A DNA stretch of 64,000 nt from Parabacteroides goldsteinii DSM 19448 = WAL 12034. GTDB taxonomy: Bacteria > Bacteroidota > Bacteroidia > Bacteroidales > Tannerellaceae. The stretch lies in the NCBI RefSeq assembly GCF_000969835.1, contig NZ_KQ033912.1:1288538-1352537 (forward strand), written 5' to 3'. Positions 29,633-38,941 of this stretch are shown one piece after another. The notes beneath the pieces are model-generated. The model ran no database searches. It saw nothing but the letters and a program-made list of their open reading frames with translations, and had not been told where the DNA came from. The position numbers and the translations under genes are program-made. Positions within the stretch are counted from its first letter, which is position 1. Each line of letters begins with the position of its first letter.

Positions 29633-31834
29633 ATGAAAAGTGTATTGATTATCTGTGCCGGATCTCTGGCAACATTCGCAGCAGCGGGAAACCGTCCCGA
29701 CCCTGTCGATTCTCTCAAAATTTCACGTGACTTATCGCTGGACGAAGTAGTCGTCACCGCCACCAAAGTAGCCAAAGGTACTCCGGTGGCTTACAGCGAA
29801 GTATCCAAAGACGAACTCAGCCGCAAAAACGATGGCCAGGGTATCCCCTATCTCATCTCCCAATCCCCTTCCGTCATCATGACTTCGGACGCCGGGACAG
29901 GTATCGGCTATTCGGGTTTCCGTATCCGCGGCACAGACGCCAACCGCATCAACATCACGGTCAACGGCGTACCGGTTAACGACTCCGAGTCTCACACCGT
30001 TTTCTGGGCCAACATGTCCGATTTCGCATCTTCCGTCGATAACATACAGATACAACGGGGAGCCGGGACATCGACCAACGGAGCCGCCGCCTTCGGTGCC
30101 ACCGTCGCCATGCAAACGCAAAAGCCGGACCTGAAACCGTATGCCGAATACAGCCTTTCGGCAGGTTCGTTCGGAACCGTCAAAAACTCAGTCAAAACAG
30201 GAACCGGGTTACTCCGGGATCATTTCGTTTTCGACGCCCGCTACTCCAACGTCCAAAGCGACGGATACATCGACCGGGCAACAGCCAATATGCACTCTTA
30301 TTTCGGCTCAGCCACCTATTACGGCGACAACACTCTGGTCCGCTTCCAGACATTCGGCAATATAGAAAAAACGTATCAGGCCTGGAACGGTGTCCCTTCC
30401 ATTTATCTGGAAAGCGACCGGACCTACAACCCTTGCGGAGAATATAAAGAGAACGGCGTTAAAAAATTCTACGACAACCAGACAGACAATTACCGGCAGC
30501 AAAACTACCACCTGATGGCAAGTCAGCGACTGAGCGACCTGTGGAATATGAACCTGACACTCCATTACACACATGGAGAAGGATATTACGAAGACTATAA
30601 GCCCAATGAAGAATTTACAAAATACAAACTCCCCGAGTCTTATATCAACGGGAAAGGCGACACAATCGTCAAGTCCGACCTCGTCCGCCGTAAATGGCTG
30701 GACAACGACTTTTACGGTATCGTTTACAGTGCGAACTATCGTTCCGAACGTCTCCAGATGAGCTTCGGTTCAGCTGTCAATAAATATGTAGGCGACCATT
30801 TCGGCCGTGTCATGTGGGTCAAAAATGCAGAAGCACTCCCCTCGCCTGACTACGAATATTACCGTAACAGAGGGAACAAACTGGATTATAACTTTTACGT
30901 AAAAGGCAACTACCGGTTCCACCCCTACCTGAACGGATACCTCGACCTGCAATACCGTGGCATCCATTACACGATCAAAGGAAGTGACGACAATACCGGT
31001 AAGGAAATCTACGTCAACAAAAACTGGAACTTCTTCAACCCGAAAGCCGGTATCAATTTCCAGAAAGGCGGTCATAATGCTTTCGTCTCTTTCTCCGTCG
31101 CCAACCGTGAACCCAATCGCGACAATTTTACGGAAGCCGCAGTCAACGAACGTCCTACTCACGAAACACTCTACGACTACGAAGCCGGTTACAGCTTCGG
31201 CAACCAACGTTTCCGCGCCGGAGCCAATCTTTATTTTATGGACTACAACAACCAATTGATCCTGAGTGGAAAAATCAGCGAAATCGGTGAAGCATTGACC
31301 AGCAATATCAAAGACAGCTACCGCATGGGAATTGAACTGACCGGAGGCGCAAGTATCACCCACTGGCTGGACTGGAACGGAAACATCACTCTGAGCCGTA
31401 ACAAAATAAAGAATTTCACTCATTATATAGATGACTTCGATAACGGAGGCCAGGCAAGTTATTATCTGGGAACAACCGACATCGCCTTCTCTCCCGGCAT
31501 CATCGCCAACAGCATGTTCGATTTCAACCTGAAAGGATTCTCCGCCAGCTTCAACTCACAGTTTGTAGGCCGTCAATACATCGACAATACCTCCACCAAA
31601 GACCGTTCCATCGATCCCTATTTCGTGAACAGCCTGCGTGTCGGATACGTTTTCAAACCGAAGTTTGTCAAGGAGATCGGCGTCAACGTCACCATCAACA
31701 ACCTCTTCAATGAGAAATACGAAACAAACGCCTGGGTATATACCTACATCAGCAAAGGGATCGTCAACAAAGACGACGGTTATTTCACCCAGGCCGGCAC
31801 AAACGCCATGGTCAGAGTAACAATCAGGTTCTAG
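29633..31834 (+). CDS. TonB-dependent outer-membrane receptor, probable thiamine importer
   Basis: About 733 residues from the ATG at 29633; a longer frame would run back through the riboswitch and is rejected. Signal peptide, then the plug with LDEVVVTATKVAKGTPVAYS and GTGIGYSGFRIRGTDANRINITVNGVP, and a barrel ending AMVRVTIRF. The riboswitch and the PnuT and thiamine pyrophosphokinase genes downstream indicate that it imports thiamine or a derivative across the outer membrane; this is a known Bacteroides arrangement. Confidence 0.9.
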   Translation: MKSVLIICAGSLATFAAAGNRPDPVDSLKISRDLSLDEVVVTATKVAKGTPVAYSEVSKDELSRKNDGQGIPYLISQSPSVIMTSDAGTGIGYSGFRIRGTDANRINITVNGVPVNDSESHTVFWANMSDFASSVDNIQIQRGAGTSTNGAAAFGATVAMQTQKPDLKPYAEYSLSAGSFGTVKNSVKTGTGLLRDHFVFDARYSNVQSDGYIDRATANMHSYFGSATYYGDNTLVRFQTFGNIEKTYQAWNGVPSIYLESDRTYNPCGEYKENGVKKFYDNQTDNYRQQNYHLMASQRLSDLWNMNLTLHYTHGEGYYEDYKPNEEFTKYKLPESYINGKGDTIVKSDLVRRKWLDNDFYGIVYSANYRSERLQMSFGSAVNKYVGDHFGRVMWVKNAEALPSPDYEYYRNRGNKLDYNFYVKGNYRFHPYLNGYLDLQYRGIHYTIKGSDDNTGKEIYVNKNWNFFNPKAGINFQKGGHNAFVSFSVANREPNRDNFTEAAVNERPTHETLYDYEAGYSFGNQRFRAGANLYFMDYNNQLILSGKISEIGEALTSNIKDSYRMGIELTGGASITHWLDWNGNITLSRNKIKNFTHYIDDFDNGGQASYYLGTTDIAFSPGIIANSMFDFNLKGFSASFNSQFVGRQYIDNTSTKDRSIDPYFVNSLRVGYVFKPKFVKEIGVNVTINNLFNEKYETNAWVYTYISKGIVNKDDGYFTQAGTNAMVRVTIRF

Positions 31835-31847
31835 AAAAATATAAATT

Positions 31848-32441
31848 ATGGAACAACTATTAGAATATTTCGGTGTCATTACAGGTTTTCTCTACCTGTT
31901 ATTAGAGATCAGGCAGCATAAAGCAATGTGGGTAGTAGGCTTCCTCACCTCCCTGGTCTACGTATTTGTCTTTTTCTTCTCAAAGATATATGCCGATATG
32001 GGGCTGAATATCTACTATGTTGCCATCAGCATTTACGGTTTCAAAAAATGGACCTGTACGAAAAAAAGCGTCACTGAAGAGAAAGTCTCCGATGACCTGA
32101 TTTTCTACCGTCATATCACCTGGCCGTTATTAGCAGGGATAGCTTCCGCTATCCTCGCTATATACGCCCTATTATATTACGTACTCCATAACTTCACAGA
32201 CTCCCCCATCCCGATGGGCGACGCCTTCACCACCTCCGTCGGCATCGTAGCCACCTGGATGCTGGCCCGCCGTATCATCGAACACTGGATCTTCTGGGTA
32301 ATCGTCAATTTCGTATCCGTTTATCTTTATTACCTCCGTGGCCTCTATCCAACCATGTTTTTGTACATTTGCTACGCAATATTGGCCATCGTCGGATATT
32401 TCACCTGGAAAAAGAAAGGAATAAATAAAGAACGGATATGA
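31848..32441 (+). CDS. pnuT: PnuT/PnuC-type thiamine transporter, inner membrane
   Basis: A 197-residue protein with about seven membrane helices and the family's WxxG-type start of helix pairs (YLLLEIRQHKAMWVVGFLTSLVY). PnuC-type carriers move the unphosphorylated vitamin by facilitated diffusion and rely on cytoplasmic phosphorylation to trap it. Placement under the TPP riboswitch, 13 bases after the receptor gene, points to thiamine rather than nicotinamide riboside. Confidence 0.92.
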   Translation: MEQLLEYFGVITGFLYLLLEIRQHKAMWVVGFLTSLVYVFVFFFSKIYADMGLNIYYVAISIYGFKKWTCTKKSVTEEKVSDDLIFYRHITWPLLAGIASAILAIYALLYYVLHNFTDSPIPMGDAFTTSVGIVATWMLARRIIEHWIFWVIVNFVSVYLYYLRGLYPTMFLYICYAILAIVGYFTWKKKGINKERI

Positions 32442-32501
32442 AATGTTGAAAATAAACTCTACATTTGTGAGGTATTACAAACTTATAAAAAACAAAACCT
32501 T

Positions 32502-33563
32502 ATGAATGTAATTCTTAAATCTGACATTGAATATAAGCAATGGCTCACCGATCTTAAATTCCGTATACGAAACAGCCAAATCAAAGCGGCATTGAAAGTT
32601 AATACAGAATTAATCAACCTATATTGGGAGCTTGGAAAGGAAATTGTTTCCAAACAGGAACAATCACAGTGGGGGGATGGCTTGATAAAACAATTAAGTT
32701 CAGATCTACAGCAGGAATTTCCTAATATGAAAGGTTTCTCTATCAGCAATATCAAATACATAAAACAATGGTATCTATTTTATTATAAAGGCATTACAAT
32801 TGGCCAACAACTTGTTGGCCAATTAGAAAATACATTTAACATTCAAGAGTTAGTATCCCAAATCCCCTGGGGCCATAATCTTCGTATTATTGCTCAATGC
32901 AAATCCACAGAAGAAGCTATGTTCTATATCCATAAAACCATCGAATATGGCTGGAGTCGCAGTATTCTGGATCAACACATCAAACAACAAGAATTTCAAC
33001 GAACAAGGCATTCCGTATCAAATTTTTCCCGTTTGTTACCAACAGTCCAGAGTGACCTGGCCCAGGAATTACTAAAAGATCCTTACAATTTCGATTTTCT
33101 TACACTTACAGATAGCTATAAAGAACGTGAACTGGAAAATGCCTTAACCGACAATATCACGAAATTTTTAATTGAGTTAGGAGCTGGTTTTGCCTACGTA
33201 GGCCGCCAGATACCTTTAAAAGTAGGTAATAAAGAATTTTATCTGGATTTACTCTTTTATCATCTAAAACTACGATGTTATATTGTTATCGAGTTGAAAG
33301 CAACCGATTTCATACCAGAATATACCGGCAAATTAAGTTTTTACCTGACTGCAGTAAATGATTTATTGAAACACCCTGCAGATAATCCGTCAATAGGTCT
33401 GTTGATATGTAAAAATAAAGATAGCTTTATTGCTGAATATTCATTGAAAGGAATTAGTCAGCCCATTGGCGTCTCGGAATACGAACTAACTCGCCTATGT
33501 CCGGAAGACTTCAAGGGAAGCCTGCCTTCAATAGAAGAAATTGAAGCTGAATTAAAAGAATAA
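32502..33563 (+). CDS. DUF1016 (YhcG-type) PD-(D/E)XK nuclease-domain protein
   Basis: A 353-residue protein. The N-terminal DUF1016 half includes WELGKEIVSKQEQSQWGDG and SISNIKYIKQWY. The C-terminal nuclease half has the catalytic pattern YLDLLFYHLKLRCYIVIELKA (Asp, then Glu-x-Lys). Relatives are often found near restriction-modification and mobile genes. Here it lies inside the thiamine operon, 60 bases after pnuT and 26 before the kinase, in the same direction. No known role in thiamine metabolism; it looks like an insertion that kept the operon readable. Its base composition is more AT-rich than its neighbours. Confidence 0.88.
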   Translation: MNVILKSDIEYKQWLTDLKFRIRNSQIKAALKVNTELINLYWELGKEIVSKQEQSQWGDGLIKQLSSDLQQEFPNMKGFSISNIKYIKQWYLFYYKGITIGQQLVGQLENTFNIQELVSQIPWGHNLRIIAQCKSTEEAMFYIHKTIEYGWSRSILDQHIKQQEFQRTRHSVSNFSRLLPTVQSDLAQELLKDPYNFDFLTLTDSYKERELENALTDNITKFLIELGAGFAYVGRQIPLKVGNKEFYLDLLFYHLKLRCYIVIELKATDFIPEYTGKLSFYLTAVNDLLKHPADNPSIGLLICKNKDSFIAEYSLKGISQPIGVSEYELTRLCPEDFKGSLPSIEEIEAELKE

Positions 33564-33589
33564 AGTTTAAAGAAAGGAATTAAATACAA

Positions 33590-34225
33590 ATGGAAACATT
33601 ATATGATTGTGTAGTAGTTGCTAACGGCAGTTTTCCGCAAACAGCGGGGCCTTTGGAATTATTAAAAGCAACACCCGTCATCATTGCCTGCGACGGGGCC
33701 GTGCAGAACCTTCATGAAAGGGGGTTGGTCCCGTCGGCCATTGTCGGCGACCTGGACAGTATTCCATCGGAAATGCTCCGGCTATATGCCGACCGTATCC
33801 ATACCGTGGAAGACCAGGAGATAAACGACCTGACCAAGGCTGTACGTTTCGCCCACGCTTCCGGTTACCGGAAAATACTGATTCTCGGAGCTACGGGACT
33901 TCGCGAAGACCATACGCTCGGAAATATCTCCTTGCTGACAGACTTTGCTCCTCTATTCGAAGTCGTGGAAATGCTCTCCGATTACGGTCGCTTCATCCCC
34001 GTCCTCCGGACAACAACGCTACCATGCACACCCGGCCAGCAAATATCCATCTTTTCCATGTATCCCTGCGGAGAAATAACCACCGAAGGCCTCCGATGGC
34101 CCATCACCCGACGGCGCCTGACCTCCTGGTGGCAAGGCTCCCTCAACGAAGCCCTGGGAACCGAGTTTACCCTCACCTTATCCCCCGATGCCCGATTAAT
34201 CGTCTATTTCCAGTCCCCCGCATAA
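33590..34225 (+). CDS. thiN: Thiamine pyrophosphokinase
   Basis: A 211-residue enzyme converting thiamine to TPP with ATP. Family motifs are clear: VVANGSFP, IACDGAVQNL, AIVGDLDSIP, DLTKAVRFA and ILGATGLREDHTLGN, the last two forming the nucleotide- and thiamine-binding sites. It closes the riboswitch-controlled operon and would trap thiamine brought in by PnuT. Confidence 0.95.
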   Translation: METLYDCVVVANGSFPQTAGPLELLKATPVIIACDGAVQNLHERGLVPSAIVGDLDSIPSEMLRLYADRIHTVEDQEINDLTKAVRFAHASGYRKILILGATGLREDHTLGNISLLTDFAPLFEVVEMLSDYGRFIPVLRTTTLPCTPGQQISIFSMYPCGEITTEGLRWPITRRRLTSWWQGSLNEALGTEFTLTLSPDARLIVYFQSPA

Positions 34226-34258
34226 TTTTCAATCTTCAATTTTCAATTAAAAAAAATG

Positions 34259-34288
34259 CCCCGGAAGGATAACCACTCACTTCCGGGG
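34259..34288 (-). terminator. Terminator hairpin between convergent genes
   Basis: Nine-base perfect stem CCCCGGAAG / CTTCCGGGG. On the minus strand it is followed by a run of T residues, so it serves the minus-strand gene at 34351; it may also stop the thiamine transcript. Confidence 0.75.
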
Positions 34289-34350
34289 ACTTAATACACC
34301 CTCAATTTTACAACTTAGTATACTTAACCGAAGCCTCACGGCTTCACCTT

Positions 34351-34719
34351 TTATGCTGGTAATTTATTCAGCTGACAAGCCTTCCATTCGGGGAAGCCAT
34401 CGATCTGATCGTTCAACTGAAATAAGAGCTTGTCGTCAGCCACTTGTTTCAGAATAGTCTTCGGAGCAAGAGGCAAACGCATGTCGTCCACTTCAAAAAA
34501 AGCTTTCAACAGAATCACGTCATATCCGTCACGAACTATTTCCTTCTTTATTACAACCGGCACTTTCAACTGAGCCAGATAATAAGCGGAACGTTCATAG
34601 GCGCACCATTTATTTCCTTCCAGATACAGATGCACTCCGTTCTGGTTGTCAATCTCGTTTACTAAAACGTATTCGACTTGTGCAGCATGTTCCATATTAT
34701 TATTTTTATGCTTTTCCAT
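34351..34719 (-). CDS. Hypothetical protein
   Basis: A protein of 122 residues (114 if Met9 at 34695 is used), with no signal peptide or membrane segment. I do not recognise a family. It is rich in alternating hydrophobic strands (VPVVIKKEIVRDGYDVILLKAFFEV), suggesting a small mixed fold. A TATTTTTG -7-like box at 34734-34741 lies so close to the first ATG that the second ATG is attractive. It may also be read through from the DUF3868 gene 57 bases upstream. Confidence 0.65.
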   Translation of the reverse strand: MEKHKNNNMEHAAQVEYVLVNEIDNQNGVHLYLEGNKWCAYERSAYYLAQLKVPVVIKKEIVRDGYDVILLKAFFEVDDMRLPLAPKTILKQVADDKLLFQLNDQIDGFPEWKACQLNKLPA

Positions 34720-34776
34720 AAATCATTCTGATGCAAAAATAGACTCTATTTATTATAATTCCACACGGTATACATA

Positions 34777-36276
34777 TCAATTATGCATGTTGAAACTATC
34801 AAATAAAGCATTGTCATCTCTTTTCTTCTGTAATTCTCTCAAATTAGCTGCTGCGTCTATCACACCGGCTTCTTTTGCCTGTTTCAGCAAAGTTTCTGCC
34901 CCGTCAAGATCACCCTCAATTAATTTTATAACGCCACGGGCATGGATTGCTTCAGCCGAATTACCTGCTTTCGACAAATATTTTTTAGCGGATTCGTAAT
35001 CACCTTTTCCTATAGAGATATTAGCAGCATTCAGATTAGCCACCGGATCAGAACTGTACATGCGTACAGCAATTTCAAATACATCATTATATTCCTTGCT
35101 TCCCGTTTCATAGCTGTTGGCTACGGCAAACATTTCACTCAGACTCAATTGTTGCGGACGGGTCTTGATAATCTCACGACCTTCTTCTACCGTAAACTCA
35201 CGAACCGTATAGTCGATACGATATTCCGAACGGCGCAACGACGGGAAAATATTTTTCAAAACATAACTAAAAGCAGATCCGCTTTTCAAAGCACGTAGTT
35301 TAGCCTCTTTCTGGTCGGGCTGCAAGTCACTGTTGATAATACTAAGCACTTCGTCACGTGCCGGCATATCATAGTCAGCCTCTGCCTGCGCTTTGAAACG
35401 GGCCCAGTCTTCAGGTTCGTTTTCCAGCGTAAAGAAACTCTGCGGGAAATCATTCTTCGAACGGATATAATCGCGCAAAGCCTTCACACGGTTATCCGAC
35501 AAACGGTCGTTGGAAGCATACGAACCTTCCGGCGAAGCATAACCTTTTAATATAATACCCTTCGGAGTGATATTCTTATCCGACGTTACCGAACGGATCG
35601 TACTGTTGATCTTATCCAATTCAGACGCATTATTACGGAAATCCGGCAAGATCTGCGATTTTCCCACCTGGAAATCCAGATAAGCAGTTCCCACTTCGGC
35701 ACGATGTTTCTCAGTTTCAGCCTCCGGCGAAATATATGCCAGTGTCGGCTGCACCTTATACCGTTCCGTCGGTGCCATACGAATCTTATCGGCGATCAGC
35801 AACGGACCCACCGCTTCTTCTTTTCCACAACCGCACAGATCCTGTGCCAGAATGAAACGGGCATCTTTCATCCATGGCTCCCAGGCTATCACCATTTTAT
35901 AAGGAATAGTATGCTCCGAAGCGTCACTGGCCCGAAGAACCTGATAACGCGGTTCATCTTGCAAGTTCTTCAACGCGACTTCACGTTTATAAACTTTTGC
36001 ACGATTTTTTCCGTTCAGCAATATGGAAGGAAGTCCTTCTTTCTGTTCTGCACTTTCCAACAGTGGAGTCAATGTCAATGACTTACGCGATTCGATCAGG
36101 TCACCCTTCACCCGGATTGTTGCATCGATATAAAGTGAATCCCCTTTCTGCATCAGGTCGTTGCAAGCGACACTGATCGGACTGTTTCCCGTTTGTGCTC
36201 CTGTTGGAACCACACCGGCCACCAACAAAGCGGCTGCTATATAGATATTCTTTCTGTTTTTCATTGTCCCGATCAT
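34777..36276 (-). CDS. DUF3868 protein with OmpA-like domain
   Basis: A 499-residue exported protein (signal peptide ending near TGAQTG). The N-terminal 170 residues match the DUF3868 type. An OmpA-like peptidoglycan-binding segment follows (AYLDFQVGKSQILPDFRNNASEL, LKGYASPEGSYASNDRLSDNRVKAL), then helical TPR-like repeats (about 420-490). Together with DUF3575 it is commonly found next to Mfa-type fimbrillin genes and may help anchor or assemble fimbriae. The first ATG overlaps the end of the DUF3575 gene by four bases; Met5 is an alternative start. Confidence 0.8.
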   Translation of the reverse strand: MIGTMKNRKNIYIAAALLVAGVVPTGAQTGNSPISVACNDLMQKGDSLYIDATIRVKGDLIESRKSLTLTPLLESAEQKEGLPSILLNGKNRAKVYKREVALKNLQDEPRYQVLRASDASEHTIPYKMVIAWEPWMKDARFILAQDLCGCGKEEAVGPLLIADKIRMAPTERYKVQPTLAYISPEAETEKHRAEVGTAYLDFQVGKSQILPDFRNNASELDKINSTIRSVTSDKNITPKGIILKGYASPEGSYASNDRLSDNRVKALRDYIRSKNDFPQSFFTLENEPEDWARFKAQAEADYDMPARDEVLSIINSDLQPDQKEAKLRALKSGSAFSYVLKNIFPSLRRSEYRIDYTVREFTVEEGREIIKTRPQQLSLSEMFAVANSYETGSKEYNDVFEIAVRMYSSDPVANLNAANISIGKGDYESAKKYLSKAGNSAEAIHARGVIKLIEGDLDGAETLLKQAKEAGVIDAAANLRELQKKRDDNALFDSFNMHN

Positions 36277-36836
36277 TTAAAGAAATAAATAAAGGAAAGA
36301 GCGGCTTTTGTCACGCCGAAATAATCCTTGGTACGGCTTTTCTCGATAGAGCCGCAAACAGCACACGGATACTTATCGTCCTCCAAATGCGCCCAACCCA
36401 CACCGATCACAGCTTCCATACTCCACCGGCTACTCAGCAACCACTGATAACCATACGACAGACCTGCCCCATACAGATGTCCCTGATAACGGTGATTTTC
36501 CATGTTTTCACCCAGAATCTTCAGACCACCCACATTATAATCAGCATAATGAGCATGCACACCGAAGAAATGTCCGTTAAATTTCTCGCACAGCCAATAA
36601 CGTGCTTCCGGCTGTACCAGCCAATGTTTAAAACGAGCTTCGTCTCCCAGCATCCAGCCGTTATAGTTACCGGACAAATCCAGCGACCACTTTTTGCTCA
36701 ATCCGACCTCTACTCCCAGGTTAATGGTAGCAGTAGCATCGTAAAGCAAGTTAGACTTCACCGCAAACTTCTGTCCATAGACATTCGTCATACCTGCCAA
36801 AAGCAAAAAGAGGAAAAGTACTTTTTTCATATACAT
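36273..36836 (-). CDS. DUF3575 outer-membrane protein
   Basis: A 187-residue protein with a signal peptide (cleavage near VYGQ) and alternating amphipathic strands typical of a small outer-membrane barrel (KSNLLYDATATINLGVEVGLSKKWSLDLSGNYNGW). DUF3575 proteins regularly precede DUF3868 and fimbrillin genes. It is the first gene after a fimbria-type promoter and is translationally coupled to the DUF3868 gene. Confidence 0.8.
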   Translation of the reverse strand: MYMKKVLFLFLLLAGMTNVYGQKFAVKSNLLYDATATINLGVEVGLSKKWSLDLSGNYNGWMLGDEARFKHWLVQPEARYWLCEKFNGHFFGVHAHYADYNVGGLKILGENMENHRYQGHLYGAGLSYGYQWLLSSRWSMEAVIGVGWAHLEDDKYPCAVCGSIEKSRTKDYFGVTKAALSFIYFFK

Positions 36837-36852
36837 TATTATTATAATTTCA

Positions 36853-36957
36853 TTTACCCTGCAAATCTAATTAAAAAGAAAGATTTTCAACGTTTACAAA
36901 AGTAGTTATTTACTTTATTCCAAATAATAGGCAAGTCTTTCAAGTTAATAGGGTGTT
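36853..36957 (-). promoter_or_regulatory. Fimbria-type promoter and leader motif for DUF3575-DUF3868
   Basis: Minus strand: AACACC (36952-36957), 21 bases, CTAT (36927-36930), 22 bases, TACTTTTG (36897-36904). Spacing is identical to four other promoters in this window. The leader carries AGGGTAAA at 36853-36860, 17 bases before the gene. The canonical TTTG at -33 is absent. Confidence 0.7.
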
Positions 36958-37110
36958 TCTACCAAATTAGCCGGTTTTGATAGAAACACCACCTCACCTC
37001 GCCTCTACGGATAGAAATACCGACAAAACATAATCTGGGAAAGTTGCGATTTTCTTGGATTTCATTCTCAAAAAGCAGTGACTTTCGCGAATGGTATTCC
37101 AAGAATGTCG
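36952..37110. other. Regulatory sequence between divergent genes
   Basis: Upstream of the DUF3575 promoter lies a perfect 10-base inverted repeat, GGTGTTTCTA (36952-36961) and TAGAAACACC (36981-36990). The longer box GATAGAAACACC (36979) recurs as GATAGAAATACC (37010). A matching pair lies upstream of the promoter at 50550. On the plus strand TATATTTG (37111-37118) is a probable -7 element for the Rpn-like gene. Confidence 0.5.
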
Positions 37111-37150
37111 TATATTTGTATAATTATAAATATCAATATATTATACAACT

Positions 37151-38020
37151 ATGAAAGAAGAAAATTACATCCGATTCGATTGGGCCGCAAAAAGGCTCTT
37201 ACGCAACAAAGCGAATTTCGACGTACTCGAAGGATTCCTCAAAACTCTTCTGGAAGAAGATATTCATATCATGGAAATTCTCGAAAGTGAAGCAAACATG
37301 GAAGACGAGAGTGATAAATTCAACCGTGTCGATATCAAAGCAAAGAACAGTAAAGGCGATATCATCATCATTGAGATACAAAACACACGTGAGATTTATT
37401 ATCTTGAACGCATTCTTTACGGGGTAGCGAAAGCAATTACCGAACATATTAATATAGGAGACTCGTACTCATCCGTAAAAAAAATCTATTCCATCAGTAT
37501 CATCTATTTCGATATGGGAAAAGGAGAAGACTATATTTACAAGGGTTCTTCACGCTTCTGCGGACTCAACACCCATGATGAACTCGAAATCAGTCTGAAA
37601 GAAAAGAATGCCATCATCAGAAAAACACCGGATAAAATTTTCCCGGAATACTATCTGATACGTGTCAACGAATTCAATAAACTTGCCGTAACTCCTTTAG
37701 AAGAATGGATCACTTACCTGAAAACCGGGAAAATATCCTCCGAAGCCAAAGCCCCGGGACTTCCCGAAGCGCGCGAAAAACTTCGCTATTACGATATGCC
37801 CCCTCAGGAACGTCAAGCCTACGACCGTCACTTAGAAAATATAATGATCCAAAACGACGTCCTAAGTGCTGCCAAGGAAGAAGGGATTGAGCAAGGAATT
37901 GAACAAGGTAGCCTAAAAGCCACTAAGGCTATAGCATTTAACATGAAAGCCAAAGGCTTGGATCCGCAAACAATCAGCCAATATACCGGACTTTCTCTCG
38001 AAGATATAGCCATACTATAA
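37151..38020 (+). CDS. Rpn-family PD-(D/E)XK nuclease / putative transposase
   Basis: A 289-residue protein of the recombination-promoting nuclease type. Starts IRFDWAAKRLLRNKANFDVLEGFL; the nuclease core reads VDIKAKNSKGDIIIIEIQN (Asp, then Glu-x-Gln). A C-terminal charged coil contains EEGIEQGIEQGS repeats and a short helical end (TISQYTGLSLEDI). Rpn proteins are DNA endonucleases that stimulate RecA-independent recombination in E. coli. A paralogue lies at 57565, so the two bracket the fimbrial region. Confidence 0.85.
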   Translation: MKEENYIRFDWAAKRLLRNKANFDVLEGFLKTLLEEDIHIMEILESEANMEDESDKFNRVDIKAKNSKGDIIIIEIQNTREIYYLERILYGVAKAITEHINIGDSYSSVKKIYSISIIYFDMGKGEDYIYKGSSRFCGLNTHDELEISLKEKNAIIRKTPDKIFPEYYLIRVNEFNKLAVTPLEEWITYLKTGKISSEAKAPGLPEAREKLRYYDMPPQERQAYDRHLENIMIQNDVLSAAKEEGIEQGIEQGSLKATKAIAFNMKAKGLDPQTISQYTGLSLEDIAIL

Positions 38021-38185
38021 CACAAATCAGAGAGATACATAAATATTTATTGCCTTCGCCACTACCCGAACCGGAAAGCGATAAAATCTTTCCATCGTGC
38101 AATCGTTAAAATAACATTATGCATATATTATCATTATATACACATTGTATTTTTTGCATATATTTGTACTCATAATATTTAGAAT

Positions 38186-38491
38186 ATGAATACAACAGAG
38201 TTATTTAAACAACGAAAAGCAGTAGATCTTCCATCTGATTCGGTTAGAAGTTTGGCGATGGCTGCTGCTGCAAAAGGAATAAGTTTGAAAAAATATTTGG
38301 AAAATGTCTTGCTAGAACAAGCAAAAGCAATTGATGCAGCCTTAAATAACCCAAGTCCATCAGGTGATCCTTTTTTTTCCGATGAAAGAAATATAAACCG
38401 TATTTTGCAATCTAGCGAACAAGCAAAGGCCGGAAAAGTGACTACCATAAGTGGGAAAGATGAATTATTCAGACTATTGGAAGGGTTATGA
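38186..38491 (+). CDS. Antitoxin of a YoeB-type toxin-antitoxin pair
   Basis: A 101-residue protein with a ribbon-helix-helix-like N-terminus (MAAAAKGISLKKYLENVLLEQA) and a C-terminal tail (GKVTTISGKDELFRLLEGL). It overlaps the following toxin remnant by four bases (ATGA), the usual coupling in such pairs. The gene is intact although its toxin is not. Family assignment comes mainly from the neighbour. Confidence 0.7.
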   Translation: MNTTELFKQRKAVDLPSDSVRSLAMAAAAKGISLKKYLENVLLEQAKAIDAALNNPSPSGDPFFSDERNINRILQSSEQAKAGKVTTISGKDELFRLLEGL

Positions 38492-38692
38492 GTTTTAACT
38501 TATCTTACACTGATGATGCTATTGATGGAACATCCGGAAATCGGAACAGGAAAGCCGGAACAGCTACGAGGCAATCTCGTTGGCAAATGGTCACGCCGAA
38601 TAACAGATAAACATCGCTTGGTTTACGAAATCCACAAAGATAAAATTGATGTACTTATTGTCAATGCCTATGGTCATTATAATGATAAATGA
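38488..38692 (+). pseudogene. YoeB/Txe-type toxin, inactivated by internal deletion
   Basis: The first 12 codons read MSFNLSYTDDAI, a normal YoeB-like start. The remainder is intact only in a different frame: EHPEIGTGKPEQLRGNL, then WSRRITDKHRLVYEI and NAYGHYNDK, which hold the conserved Trp, Arg, His and Tyr of the RNase toxin. The two parts are joined at GATGCTATTGATGG with loss of a middle segment and a frame change, so the product would be truncated. Compared with 84-residue YoeB about 15-20 codons are missing. Confidence 0.85.
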
Positions 38693-38735
38693 ATCTTAGT
38701 CCTAACCTGATTCTTCCATTTAAGAAATAATAAAA

Positions 38736-38767
38736 CAGGCACGACCCCGTTATCCGGTCCGTGCCTG
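38736..38767 (-). terminator. Terminator copy beside an HU-like remnant
   Basis: CAGGCAC / GTGCCTG stem around a GC-rich core. It is nearly identical to the terminator of the intact HU-like gene at 43059-43090, showing that the segment was copied with its terminator. Confidence 0.65.
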
Positions 38768-38794
38768 CTTTGTTAATCAGAGAAAGAATAGTGC

Positions 38795-38905
38795 CTATTC
38801 GATTTCCGGACGGTCTGAACCGCCGCCTTCGCCACCGCCCGAACTGACTTCAAATGATTTTCCAGATTCCACATGATCGCATCAATCAGACCGTCAGTCA
38901 CCATT
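38795..38905 (-). pseudogene. HU-related DNA-binding protein remnant
   Basis: The sequence matches the C-terminal tail of the intact copies (ending GSDRPEIE and stop) fused directly to their middle segment (MVTDGLIDAIMWNLENHL). The part between, about 65 codons, is deleted, and the N-terminal third is lost. It sits next to the 38942 repeat. Confidence 0.8.
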
Positions 38906-38941
38906 TATTCAGGAACTTTTTTTATTTTAGTCGTACTTATG

